This document shows positions 7,719 through 15,409 of a stretch of DNA of 22,305 bases, in pieces. A program made the translations under genes and the position numbers. The stretch comes from CAYJAD01 sp964369995 (lineage in GTDB: Bacteria > Desulfobacterota > Desulfovibrionia > Desulfovibrionales > Desulfovibrionaceae), in assembly GCA_964369995.1 (NCBI GenBank), contig CAYJHH010000036.1:1-22305 (forward strand), given 5' to 3'. The notes under the pieces are model-generated. The model searched no databases. It saw only the letters and a list, made by a program, of their open reading frames with translations, and had not been told where the DNA came from. Every line of letters starts with the position of its first letter. The first letter of the stretch is position 1.

Positions 7719-8669
7719 TTAGGCATTATTTTGTGCAGCAGCTTTTTGTTGTACCAAGTCAACATTACGGCCAGCACGCAGCACATAGCTTCCGCCGGAG
7801 CACTCCACAATATTTTGTGCAAGGCGGCCAGTGCTTATGGCTTTTTCTAAGTTAACATCAGTGTTGACGTCCATTTCATGTAACATATGTATAAGGTCTT
7901 CCGTGGCAACATTACCAGCAGCACCAGGAATAAAGTTACATCCGCCAAAACCGGCAAAGGCACCATCAAACGTCGTTACACCGGCTTGTAAAGCCGCCAC
8001 CACGCAAGCCAAAGCCATACCGCGCGTATTGTGCAAATGCAATACCCAACGCACCTGCGGAAAGGCTTTGCGCATATGCTGGCAGGTGGTAAAAATTTGG
8101 CGCGGATTCGCCATGCCGGTGGCATCGGATAAAGAAAGCTCTGTTATGCCAAGCTCCACAAAAGCGGTAGTGATTTTTTCAATTTGAGCTAAAGCAATGG
8201 GGCCTTCCCATGCGCATCCCCAAGCAGAAGACAAAGCTCCGGAAAGCTCTACTCCATTTTTAGCGGCAAATTCCACACAAGGCTTAAATCCCTCCATCAT
8301 GGAAAGGGGGCTTTGATTAAAGTTTGCCATGCAATGTGTTTCGCTTATACTTACGGTGAGCTTAGCTTTATGCAAACCAGAATCATGGGCGCGCTCAAGT
8401 CCCTTTAAATTGGGAACAAGAGCTCTATATTCCACGCCGTCTACACGTTTCATATGCTTAGCCAGCTCGCCAGTATTCGCCATTTGCGGCACAGCTTTAG
8501 GATGTACAAAGGCTCCAATTTCAATAACTTTAATACCAGAATCTACCACAGCATCTAAAAGCTGTAATTTTTCTTCCAGTGAAAGAATTTTCTTTTCATT
8601 TTGGATACCATCGCGCAAGCCCACTTCACAAATTACAGCCTTTTCAGGCAATACGAAAGAATTTTCCAT
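7719..8669 (-). CDS. Hydroxymethylglutaryl-CoA lyase family protein
   Basis: This 316-residue protein is a DRE-TIM barrel lyase. Its key residues match human HMG-CoA lyase with the same spacing: R19-D20 in EVGLRDGIQNE (human R41/D42), E50 (E72), the metal ligands H211 and H213 in HLHNTRG (H233/H235), catalytic C244 in GFGGC (C266) and N253 in GNVATED (N275). The enzyme should cleave a 3-hydroxy-3-methyl-glutaryl-CoA-like thioester to acetyl-CoA and a keto-acid. Close relatives act on other 3-hydroxyacyl-CoAs. It follows a CaiB/BaiF CoA-transferase, so the pair would activate and split one acid in the cytoplasm. TAGGAAAG precedes the ATG. A terminator-like hairpin lies between the two genes, so it may be expressed at a lower level. 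Substrate identity is not readable. Confidence 0.88.
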   Translation of the reverse strand: MENSFVLPEKAVICEVGLRDGIQNEKKILSLEEKLQLLDAVVDSGIKVIEIGAFVHPKAVPQMANTGELAKHMKRVDGVEYRALVPNLKGLERAHDSGLHKAKLTVSISETHCMANFNQSPLSMMEGFKPCVEFAAKNGVELSGALSSAWGCAWEGPIALAQIEKITTAFVELGITELSLSDATGMANPRQIFTTCQHMRKAFPQVRWVLHLHNTRGMALACVVAALQAGVTTFDGAFAGFGGCNFIPGAAGNVATEDLIHMLHEMDVNTDVNLEKAISTGRLAQNIVECSGGSYVLRAGRNVDLVQQKAAAQNNA

Positions 8670-8689
8670 GCTTTCCTACACTCTTTTCA

Positions 8690-8733
8690 AAATATATAAA
8701 AGAAGGGCTTTTGCCTTGCTAGGTAAAAGCCCT
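8690..8733 (-). terminator. Terminator/attenuator between CoA-transferase and lyase genes
   Basis: A perfect 9-bp stem, AGGGCTTTT with AAAAGCCCT (8704-8733), has two further inner GC pairs. On the minus strand it is followed by CTTCTTTTATATATTTT. It starts 9 nt after the CoA-transferase stop. It would end part of the transcripts and let the rest read into the lyase gene, setting the gene ratio. Confidence 0.75.
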
Positions 8734-8741
8734 CACTACAA

Positions 8742-9935
8742 TTAAATAACGCCCTTATCTTTAAGCTCAGCCACATCTGCTTCGCTTAAACCTAAGAGGT
8801 CGCCAAAGATTTCATCATTAAAAGTACCAAGATCTGCTCCCGGCCATTTTACCTCACCGGGGGTTACAGAAAGCTTTGGCGTAACGCCTGGCATACGCAA
8901 TGTACCAAGACGCGGATGATCCACCTCAACAAGATTTTCACGGGCAGCATAATGTGGATCAGCAAAAATATCTTCCATGGTAAATACAAGGCTTACAGGT
9001 ACGCCAAATGTATCTAAATGATTTTTGATAAATTCCCAATCATAACGTCCCATCCATTCGGTGACGATTTCATCCATCATCTTGCTATTTTTTACGCGCG
9101 CTCCATTGGTATTAAAGCGCTCATCGGCAAGCAAGTCATCACGATCCATGGCTTTAGCAAAGTACTCAAAGGTTCTGTCTGTGGAACAAACAAGCACAGC
9201 CCATTTTTCATCACCCGTTTTATAGGTGCCGGAGGGGCTAGCAGAACCTGCAATGGTGGGAGCACGATCGCGATTTTTGCCCGTTTTATCATACCAACCA
9301 ATATGGCCTTCTAACCAACGGAAAAGCCCTTCATAAAGGCTCACGTCAACTTCTTGCCCCGTACCATTATTCACGTCACGATAATATAAACATAAAAGCG
9401 CTGCAAAAGCGGCATACATGCCAGCCACATAATCTGCCATGGAAATGGGAGGGCTTACAGGGGCGCGATCCGGAAAGCCAGTGATGCCTGTCAAACCAGA
9501 AAAAGCCGTACAGGGAGTACCAAATCCAGCCAATTGAGCATTGGGCCCTGTTTGTCCATAACCAGTTATACGCACCACAATGATATTAGGATTACGCTGT
9601 TTCAAAGTTTCATAATCAAGCCCCCATTTATCAAAGGTGCCTGTGCGAAAATTTTCAAAAATCAAGTCGCTTTTTTCTACCAATTTCAAAAAAAGCTCTT
9701 TGCCTTCTTCTTTGCGCAAATCTAAGGTAATATTTTTCTTATTACGTGAATATGTAGGCCAACGTAAAGACTCTCCATCAAGAAGCGGCCCCATGGCACG
9801 CGAAGGATCGCCCTTTCCCGGCATTTCAACCTTAATGACTTCAGCTCCAAAATCAGATAAAAGCGACGCGCCAAAGGGGCCGGCGATAACTGTTGAGGCA
9901 TCTAAAACACGTACACCTTGTAAGGGGCCTGGCAT
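8742..9935 (-). CDS. CaiB/BaiF family (type III) CoA-transferase
   Basis: This 397-residue protein has family length and layout. The N-terminus is PLQGVRVLDASTVIAGPF. DFGAEVIKVEMPGKGDP at about 28-44 leads to RNKKNITLDL at 64-73, and SDLIFENFRTGT spans 89-100. The catalytic aspartate is D168 in ISMADYVAGMYAAF, the position of D169 in formyl-CoA transferase. These enzymes move CoA from a donor such as succinyl- or acetyl-CoA to a carboxylic acid via an aspartyl-CoA anhydride. It lies upstream of an HMG-CoA-lyase family gene, so it probably activates that enzyme's substrate. AAGGAGAT lies 8 nt before the ATG. A good sigma-54 promoter sits about 95-110 bp upstream, facing this gene. The activator gene is divergent. 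Confidence 0.92.
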   Translation of the reverse strand: MPGPLQGVRVLDASTVIAGPFGASLLSDFGAEVIKVEMPGKGDPSRAMGPLLDGESLRWPTYSRNKKNITLDLRKEEGKELFLKLVEKSDLIFENFRTGTFDKWGLDYETLKQRNPNIIVVRITGYGQTGPNAQLAGFGTPCTAFSGLTGITGFPDRAPVSPPISMADYVAGMYAAFAALLCLYYRDVNNGTGQEVDVSLYEGLFRWLEGHIGWYDKTGKNRDRAPTIAGSASPSGTYKTGDEKWAVLVCSTDRTFEYFAKAMDRDDLLADERFNTNGARVKNSKMMDEIVTEWMGRYDWEFIKNHLDTFGVPVSLVFTMEDIFADPHYAARENLVEVDHPRLGTLRMPGVTPKLSVTPGEVKWPGADLGTFNDEIFGDLLGLSEADVAELKDKGVI

Positions 9936-10029
9936 AATTATATCTCCTTAACTAATAAAACAAAAAACATTGCTCATACCATTACAACAGTATCGCTCCA
10001 CCGTGGCGCCATACCATTTCCCCCCGTAT

Positions 10030-10045
10030 TGCACATGTCATGCCA
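10030..10045 (-). promoter_or_regulatory. Sigma-54 (-24/-12) promoter for the CoA-transferase/lyase operon
   Basis: The minus strand reads TGGCATGACATGTGCA. Compared with TGGCACrNNNNTTGCw it keeps the -24 GG and -12 GC at the exact spacing and has two mismatches. Transcription would start near 10018, giving a leader of about 80 nt before the ATG at 9935. A sigma-54 activator is encoded divergently next to it. Confidence 0.7.
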
Positions 10046-10124
10046 GTGATTTTTAAAAAAATAGTACTAAAAATTGAGTAAATTACATTAATCACAATCT
10101 TCTACTTTCTTTTTGCATCTCTCG

Positions 10125-10247
10125 TGTTGCTTTTTTTCTTATTTTCTCATAAATATGTTGCATTTTGTTGCAGAAAAAGTAAAATGCACGCAACAGCGCT
10201 ATAAAATAATAATATATATTTTAACGTATTACAAAATATGTGCAACA
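10125..10247. promoter_or_regulatory. Cluster of five TGTTGC(A) motifs, candidate activator (UAS) sites
   Basis: TGTTGC occurs at 10125-10130, TGTTGCA at 10156-10162 and 10166-10172, and the reverse form GCAACA at 10190-10195 and TGCAACA at 10241-10247. They lie 80-200 bp upstream of the -24 element, the normal enhancer distance. The sequence TGTTGCATTTT at 10156-10166 pairs with AAAATGC...GCAACA at 10181-10195 as an interrupted inverted repeat. The same heptamer recurs before the TRAP operon. Confidence 0.55.
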
Positions 10248-10286
10248 CAACATTTTCAATGAACAGCTCGCATATCCAGGATAATT

Positions 10287-12158
10287 ATGAAACGTATTCT
10301 TTTTCTTTTTCCATCATTAGATACAGCAGAGGAAGCAAGAAATATCCTTACCAAGTACAATAGCCAATGTATCATTGACCATTGCCTCCCCCATGAAGCT
10401 CCTGAAGTTGCACAGCGCTATGCTACACAAGGCATTGATATTATATGTGCGCGCGGCGGCATTATGCACTTGCTTGAAAATTTCGATAAAAATATCATTA
10501 AAGTATATATTCCCATCACCGCTTTTGAAATCATAAAAGCCATCCATATAGCCAAAGCTTACGGAAAAAAAATAGCTGTTATAGCCCACGAACAGATGGT
10601 CATAGGTATTGATTTTTTGGCCTCCTCCATGGGAGAATCCGTGAAGCATTATGTCATGAAATATAATCAAAACTATGAACATACAGTGCAAAAAGCCATT
10701 AAAGACGGCTCTTCGGTCATCATGGGAGGGGTGCTTGCATGTCAGGCTGCACAAAAATATAATATTCCTTCATCGCTCATTACCTTTGGCGAAGAAGGTT
10801 TATTACAAGCCTTAAAAGAAGCGACGCAAATACGTGATGCCTTGGAAGTAGAAACAGTTAAAAGGCAATTTTTAGAGACTCTTATAGAAAGTTCCAATGA
10901 TGGTATTATAGCCATTGACTCCATGGCACGTATCACTCACGTGAATAATCGTGCAGAAAGGCTCTTACGCCTTACCAAAGACAAACTTTTGCATGAAAAT
11001 ATAGTAAAGATCATCCCTAAATTACGTTTTTCCAATAAAGCGCGCACAGAAATTGCTCCACAACAACCCATCATTACACTTTTTAAAAATAAAATGCTCT
11101 GTGATATCAGCCCCATTGAACATGAGAAAAAACAATATGGCGCCATTATTCGTTTACAAAAAACAAGCAGTATTCAAGAAAAAGAAGGGCTCATAAGGCA
11201 AGAACTCTATACCCGTGGGCATGTGGCAAAATTTCGCTTTAGCGATATTATTGGCAATAGCAAAAACATACATGAAGCTGTGCATATTGCCAAAGATTAT
11301 GCGGAAACCGTGTCCAATGTACTTATTTTAGGTGAAACAGGCACAGGTAAAGAAGTGTTTGCCCAAAGCATTCATAATGCCAGCCCCCGCGCGCATGGCC
11401 CTTTTGTGGCCATTAACTGTGCAGCCATCCCCACCCATTTATTGGAAAGTGAGCTTTTTGGCTATGTGGGCGGAGCTTTTACCGGCGCCAATAAAGAAGG
11501 CAAGGCCGGACTTTTAGAAGTGGCTCATAATGGAACCATTTTTTTAGATGAAATGGCAGAGCTTGACTATATCAATCAAGGGCGTTTGCTGCGCTTTTGT
11601 CAGGAACGCGCCGTGGTACGCCTTGGCAGCCATAAAGTGGTACCGGTGAATGTGCGTATCATCGTAGCCACCAATAAAAATCTTGAAGAACTCATTACCA
11701 AAAACTCTTTTCGCGACGATTTGTATTACCGGCTCAATGTATTACGCTTAGAATTACCTCCTTTGCGCTCCAGAACAGGCGATGTGCCGCATTATGTGAA
11801 GTATTTTTTGCAACAATTCATGCAAAACTCCCCGCACACATTACAGCTCTCCGCCGGAGCTTTACGTCTTTTGCACGAATATTCATGGCCGGGTAATGTG
11901 CGCGAATGCTTAAATATGGTGGAGCGCATTGTGGCACGCTTTAAATCTGGCACTGTTTCCAGCGAGATGATGCAATCCCTCTTCCCCACCTCATCACGAT
12001 TTGAAAAAGCTATCCCTTCGCGTAGTCAGCGTCAAAAAGATACCATGCTTCAAGCCCTTGAAGATTCTCATGGAAATTACAGCAAGGCGGCAGAATTACT
12101 AAATATCAATAGAAGTACATTATACAGGCGCATGAAAAAATACGGTCTTGAACAATAA
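10287..12158 (+). CDS. Sigma-54-dependent activator with PrpR-type sensor and PAS domains
   Basis: This 623-residue protein has the following order. A PrpR_N-type ligand domain spans about 1-185, with ARGGIMHLL at 55-63 and AVIAHEQMVIGIDFL at 97-111. A PAS domain spans about 195-290, with SSNDGIIAIDSMARITHVN at 202-220. A sigma-54 AAA+ domain spans about 315-550, with Walker A GETGTGKE 349-356, GAFTGA 396-401, Walker B TIFLDE 417-422 and RDDLYYRL 476-483. The C-terminal Fis-type helix-turn-helix is at about 586-620 (NYSKAAELLNINRSTLYRRM). All motifs needed for sigma-54 activation are intact. PrpR of Salmonella senses 2-methylcitrate through this type of domain, so a citrate-like ligand is plausible here. 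It is transcribed away from the CoA-transferase operon. AGGAT precedes the ATG. Confidence 0.93.
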   Translation: MKRILFLFPSLDTAEEARNILTKYNSQCIIDHCLPHEAPEVAQRYATQGIDIICARGGIMHLLENFDKNIIKVYIPITAFEIIKAIHIAKAYGKKIAVIAHEQMVIGIDFLASSMGESVKHYVMKYNQNYEHTVQKAIKDGSSVIMGGVLACQAAQKYNIPSSLITFGEEGLLQALKEATQIRDALEVETVKRQFLETLIESSNDGIIAIDSMARITHVNNRAERLLRLTKDKLLHENIVKIIPKLRFSNKARTEIAPQQPIITLFKNKMLCDISPIEHEKKQYGAIIRLQKTSSIQEKEGLIRQELYTRGHVAKFRFSDIIGNSKNIHEAVHIAKDYAETVSNVLILGETGTGKEVFAQSIHNASPRAHGPFVAINCAAIPTHLLESELFGYVGGAFTGANKEGKAGLLEVAHNGTIFLDEMAELDYINQGRLLRFCQERAVVRLGSHKVVPVNVRIIVATNKNLEELITKNSFRDDLYYRLNVLRLELPPLRSRTGDVPHYVKYFLQQFMQNSPHTLQLSAGALRLLHEYSWPGNVRECLNMVERIVARFKSGTVSSEMMQSLFPTSSRFEKAIPSRSQRQKDTMLQALEDSHGNYSKAAELLNINRSTLYRRMKKYGLEQ

Positions 12159-12178
12159 ATATGCTGTTCATATATAAA

Positions 12179-12202
12179 GGGAGGCACTTCACGGCACCTC
12201 CC
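12179..12202 (+). terminator. Hairpin after the activator gene, weak terminator candidate
   Basis: GGGAGG at 12179-12184 pairs with CCTCCC at 12197-12202 across a 12-nt loop, 21 bp after the activator stop codon. No T-run follows, so termination may be weak or depend on the element just downstream. Confidence 0.4.
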
Positions 12203-12244
12203 ACAGTCATAACAGCCTGTTGATGAAAAACTTCATGTTTTGAA

Positions 12245-12525
12245 AAATGTTTAGGAAACATTTCAGACCATTGACAAAGTATAAAATTAAAAAACTCTAC
12301 GTAAAAAGATGAGCCAAACATTAAATTTTATTTCATCTTTTAAAAATGTGCCAAAATCATACACTGTAGAATGTTACATTGTGATAAAAACACCTTTCAT
12401 AAAGATAAGATGTTGACGCAATGAAAGTTTTTTGGAAAGGGGGTCTGGGGGAAGAACCTTTTCTTCAGAAAAGGTTTTCCCTCAGAAGACTTTGTCAGCA
12501 ATCTGAAATATTTAGGAAACATTTC
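12245..12525 (+). repeat. Dispersed intergenic element, copy 2 (MITE-like)
   Basis: The core at 12264-12504 matches copy 1 in the same orientation, with a 3-nt and an approximately 10-nt indel. The same terminal inverted repeats are present (TTTCAGA...TTGACAAAGT at the left, ACTTTGTCA...TCTGAAA at the right). The flanking palindrome differs from copy 1: AAATGTTT-AGG-AAACATTT at 12245-12263. At the right the 15-bp TTTAGGAAACATTTC is repeated directly (12511-12525, left copy 12249-12263). The internal hairpin AACCTTTTC-TTCA-GAAAAGGTT (12455-12476) is perfect here, whereas copy 1 has a G-U pair. It lies between convergent operons, like copy 1. Confidence 0.75.
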
Positions 12526-12542
12526 TTTTTATGGAGTTACCT

Positions 12543-12606
12543 CAGGCTGTTCAAAAAGTGTAAAAAGCAAGTCTGACGACGCCATTTGCATTTTTTCAAC
12601 GGCCTG
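12543..12606. repeat. Imperfect long inverted repeat downstream of citF
   Basis: The left arm CAGGCTGTTCAAAAA (12543-12557) and right arm TTTTTTCAACGGCCTG (12591-12606) match as inverted repeats with two mismatches. Inner stretches AAAAAGCAA and TTGCATTTTT also pair. It starts 36 bp after the citF stop and could fold in the cit mRNA 3' end. No T-run follows. It may be the remnant of a small mobile element. Confidence 0.45.
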
Positions 12607-12641
12607 ATAAAGATTCTTCCCATGCACAGGCATGAATAACA

Positions 12642-14207
12642 TTACAACGGTTTTACCTGACGAATCACATCAATGATACTGCCATCACGATATTCCACAA
12701 GGCAAACCACTTTATCCGTACAAGGCACGGGGCGCGGCTCACCCACAAGCCCTTCGGCTAAGCTTTGCAATTCTTCTATCTGCACTAATTTTAACGATGT
12801 TTTTTTTAAATCAGCAAGAAGCATAGCATAATTTTTATGCTTGGGATTAAGAGCAATGCCTGCTTCCGTCACCACGGCGGCAATGCTTTCACCAGGCGTG
12901 CATACCGTAAAAACTTTTTTTACCACAGAAGGGATGCGCCCGCGCACCACAGGCAAAGTAACAATGGAAATTTGCGCTCCGGCTGCCACATCAGGCCCGC
13001 CGCCAAGGCCGCCCATCATGGCTCCACCGGCGCCGGTGAGGATGTTCACATTAAAATCCAAATCCACTTCCAAGGCACCTAAAATACCAAAATCTAACTT
13101 ATTGACCATGCTTCCTTTGGAGTGAATATTGGCATAGACGCTGTTATCAATCTCAACAATATGCGCATCCGAAAGCATGGCTTTGGCAGCCACCACATCA
13201 AAGCATTGGCTACATTGAATGGTACGAATTAAACCACGCTGAAACATATCCACAATGGCCGAGGTACTGCCCCCAAGGGCAAAGGAAGCTTGAATGCCCT
13301 GTTGCTGCGTAAGATCTGCCAAAAAATTCGTGCAAGCTATACTAATGGCACCGGCGCCTGTTTGAAAAGAATAGGCATCTTTAAAAAGAGAAGAATGCCC
13401 TATGAGTTTAGCCGCGCTTTCAGCGATTTTTAAATCACGGGGATTTTTCGTCACTCTTGCGGCGCCGCGCCCTATTTTTTCACTGTCGCCAATGCAGGCC
13501 ACCGGCACCACCATATCCACATATTGCTGAGAAATACTGGCGGGAACACAAGGATAGTCCACCACATTATCTGTAATCATAATCACAACGCGCGCAGTTG
13601 TAGCATCAATAAAGGAATAGCCTAAAGCGCCACAAGCATTGGGTCCCGCACTGCCTGTTCCATTACCATAACTATCTGCGGCAGATACGCCAATAAAAGC
13701 CACATCTATACACAGCTCGCCGGCTTCTATGGCGCGCGGGCGCCCTCCATGGGGGCGCAATATCACCGGTACATCCATAAGACCTTCAAGCACAGCATCG
13801 CCAAGTTCTCCGCGAATGCCGCTGGCTTCAATACGTGTGATGGTACCATCTTTAATAAAGTCCACCACGGAAGGCTCTTGAATATTCACAACGGCACTGG
13901 GGGCAAAGCAAAGATTTTTAATGCCAAGGGCTTGAATAGCGGTGAGCACTTGCCCAACGATACGATCTCCCTCACGAAAACTGTGGTGAAAGGAAATGGT
14001 CATACCATGGCTAAGGCCACTTTTTTGTATGGCTTCTTGCAAAGAAGATACAAGCTTACTTTCACCGGGTCGCTGCACCATTTGCCTGCGCTGGCTTTGC
14101 ACGGATTTTTCTTGAGGCCGCGAAGTAAAAAGCCCCGAATAAGGTCTAAACTCACGCCCCAAAAGCGCACCGGCTTCATCTAACATCTGCTGAGAAGGCT
14201 TAACCAT
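12642..14207 (-). CDS. citF: Citrate lyase alpha subunit (citrate CoA-transferase) CitF
   Basis: This 521-residue protein aligns with my memory of E. coli CitF along its length: GMTISFHHSFREGD, ITRIEASGIRG, HGGRPRAIEAGEL, IDVAFIGV, KIGRGAARVTKNPR, ALGGSTSAIVDMF, NVNILTGAGG and VRGRIPSVV. It transfers the acetyl group of acetyl-thioester ACP to citrate, forming citryl-ACP and acetate, as part of the cytoplasmic citrate lyase complex. The ATG at 14207 has AGGAGG 9 nt upstream and overlaps the end of citE by 8 nt. A longer in-frame start inside citE has no support. It is the last gene of the citCDEF operon. Confidence 0.94.
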   Translation of the reverse strand: MVKPSQQMLDEAGALLGREFRPYSGLFTSRPQEKSVQSQRRQMVQRPGESKLVSSLQEAIQKSGLSHGMTISFHHSFREGDRIVGQVLTAIQALGIKNLCFAPSAVVNIQEPSVVDFIKDGTITRIEASGIRGELGDAVLEGLMDVPVILRPHGGRPRAIEAGELCIDVAFIGVSAADSYGNGTGSAGPNACGALGYSFIDATTARVVIMITDNVVDYPCVPASISQQYVDMVVPVACIGDSEKIGRGAARVTKNPRDLKIAESAAKLIGHSSLFKDAYSFQTGAGAISIACTNFLADLTQQQGIQASFALGGSTSAIVDMFQRGLIRTIQCSQCFDVVAAKAMLSDAHIVEIDNSVYANIHSKGSMVNKLDFGILGALEVDLDFNVNILTGAGGAMMGGLGGGPDVAAGAQISIVTLPVVRGRIPSVVKKVFTVCTPGESIAAVVTEAGIALNPKHKNYAMLLADLKKTSLKLVQIEELQSLAEGLVGEPRPVPCTDKVVCLVEYRDGSIIDVIRQVKPL

Positions 14208-15102
14208 GCTCTTTGTCCTCCTGTAACATGCCTGCAGCTTTTGCCAAGGCAAGCACTTGCTGTGCGCGTACTAAAATAGGCAAATCCACCATACTGCCAT
14301 CCACGGTAATGGCACCTTTATTATGCCTTTTGCCATCTTCCATGGCTTCTATGACCCGTAAAGCATGGGCCAATTCTTTGGCAGAAGGGGAAAAAAGCTC
14401 GTTCACTGTGGCAATTTGACGCGGATGAATCACCGTCTTTCCATCAAATCCTAAATTTTTTGTCATGCTCACATCTTCTTTCAGGCCTTCCATATCTGCA
14501 ATATCACTAAAGGGCGCATCAATGGCGGCAATATTGGCAGCACGACAAGCCAGCAACACAGCATTACGCGCATAAAAAATCTCCCAGCCTTGCTTGGTAC
14601 GACGCGCTTGCATGCTAGCCGTAAAATCTTCTGCACCTAAAATAAGCGCCTCCACACGCTCATGGGCAGCGGCTATTTCCTCAGCGCGCAGCAAGCCCAC
14701 ATGACTTTCGATGGTACACCAAAGCTTTATGCTCTGCGGAGCAATGCCGGCTTGTTCTTCAATATCTAGCATCATAGCCGCAAGATCTTGTACTTCTTGG
14801 GCTGATTCCACTTTAGGTATACGCAAAGCATGGGGTCTGGCCCGCATGGCAGCTTGCAAATCTTCTTGAAAAAAAACCGTGTGCATACCATTTATGCGAA
14901 TTTGTATATGCTTATCCTTAGGGCGATGCTTACGTAACATCTGAAAAACTAAAAAGCGTGCTGCGTCTTTTTCATCCATGGGTACGGAATCTTCTAAGTC
15001 ATAAATAAGACAATCTTGATCAAAAAAAGACGCTTGAATCATATTGGCAGCATTGGCGCCACTGGCATAAAGCCCTGTTCTTTTTAAAAAATTACTTTGC
15101 AT
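14200..15102 (-). CDS. citE: Citrate lyase beta subunit (citryl-ACP lyase) CitE
   Basis: This 300-residue TIM-barrel protein of the HpcH/CitE family has LKRTGLYASGANAANM at the start, then D35-LED at 35-38, R69, IPKVES 95-100, E132 in CTIESHVG and LGAEDF 155-160. Together these form the Mg2+ and substrate site that splits citryl-ACP into oxaloacetate and acetyl-ACP. Its length equals the usual about 300 residues. The start at 15102 is taken because AAGGGGGG lies 6 nt upstream and the N-terminus matches the family. Frames opening further upstream run through citD. It overlaps citD by 11 nt and citF by 8 nt. Confidence 0.94.
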   Translation of the reverse strand: MQSNFLKRTGLYASGANAANMIQASFFDQDCLIYDLEDSVPMDEKDAARFLVFQMLRKHRPKDKHIQIRINGMHTVFFQEDLQAAMRARPHALRIPKVESAQEVQDLAAMMLDIEEQAGIAPQSIKLWCTIESHVGLLRAEEIAAAHERVEALILGAEDFTASMQARRTKQGWEIFYARNAVLLACRAANIAAIDAPFSDIADMEGLKEDVSMTKNLGFDGKTVIHPRQIATVNELFSPSAKELAHALRVIEAMEDGKRHNKGAITVDGSMVDLPILVRAQQVLALAKAAGMLQEDKEHG

Positions 15103-15409
15103 GCGCCCCCCCTTCATCTTCCTTGGTCCAATCATAAGAAATATGGGCCGCACGACACAAAGCCGTTTGCATGCGAGCACGAATAACAGCATCGATGGCC
15201 CCTTTATCGGTCACATAGACACGCGCATCCTTGACGGAAAATTCTTGCAAAACGTCTCGCACGGTGGCCTCTATGGCATGACCATATTGCACATAGACCA
15301 CGCTTTCTATATGTATTTCTAAGCCTTTATCCGCATTATCTTCCACACGAATAAACACATCACTGGACTCTAGCGTTCCTGCCGCAGCTGCTTGTAAAAG
15401 TTTCGTCAT
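15092..15409 (-). CDS. citD: Citrate lyase acyl carrier protein (gamma subunit) CitD
   Basis: This 105-residue protein carries the 2'-(5''-phosphoribosyl)-3'-dephospho-CoA group on a serine. AGTLES at 10-15 matches E. coli CitD AGTLES (serine 14 there, S15 here). DDKGALD-like VTDKGAID near 75-82 and RARMQTAL follow, as in the family. Start and citC stop share an ATGA overlap at 15409-15406, so translation is coupled. The tail of about ten residues (EDEGGAHAK) overlaps the citE start. The CoA-like group is made and attached by the CitXG fusion encoded at 20065. Confidence 0.92.
   Translation of the reverse strand: MTKLLQAAAAGTLESSDVFIRVEDNADKGLEIHIESVVYVQYGHAIEATVRDVLQEFSVKDARVYVTDKGAIDAVIRARMQTALCRAAHISYDWTKEDEGGAHAK

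Larger units (their letters stand above)
12159..12641. other. Convergent intergenic region between activator gene and citF (483 bp)
   Basis: No coding frame is supported. It contains a hairpin at 12179-12202, the second copy of the dispersed element at 12245-12525 and an imperfect 64-bp inverted repeat at 12543-12606. Confidence 0.6.

Noticed and set aside
14208..15192. Longer starts for citF (14252) and citE (15192)
   Set aside because: They run through the upstream gene, lack ribosome sites, and add residues with no counterpart in known CitF/CitE. The internal starts have good ribosome sites and family-like N-termini.
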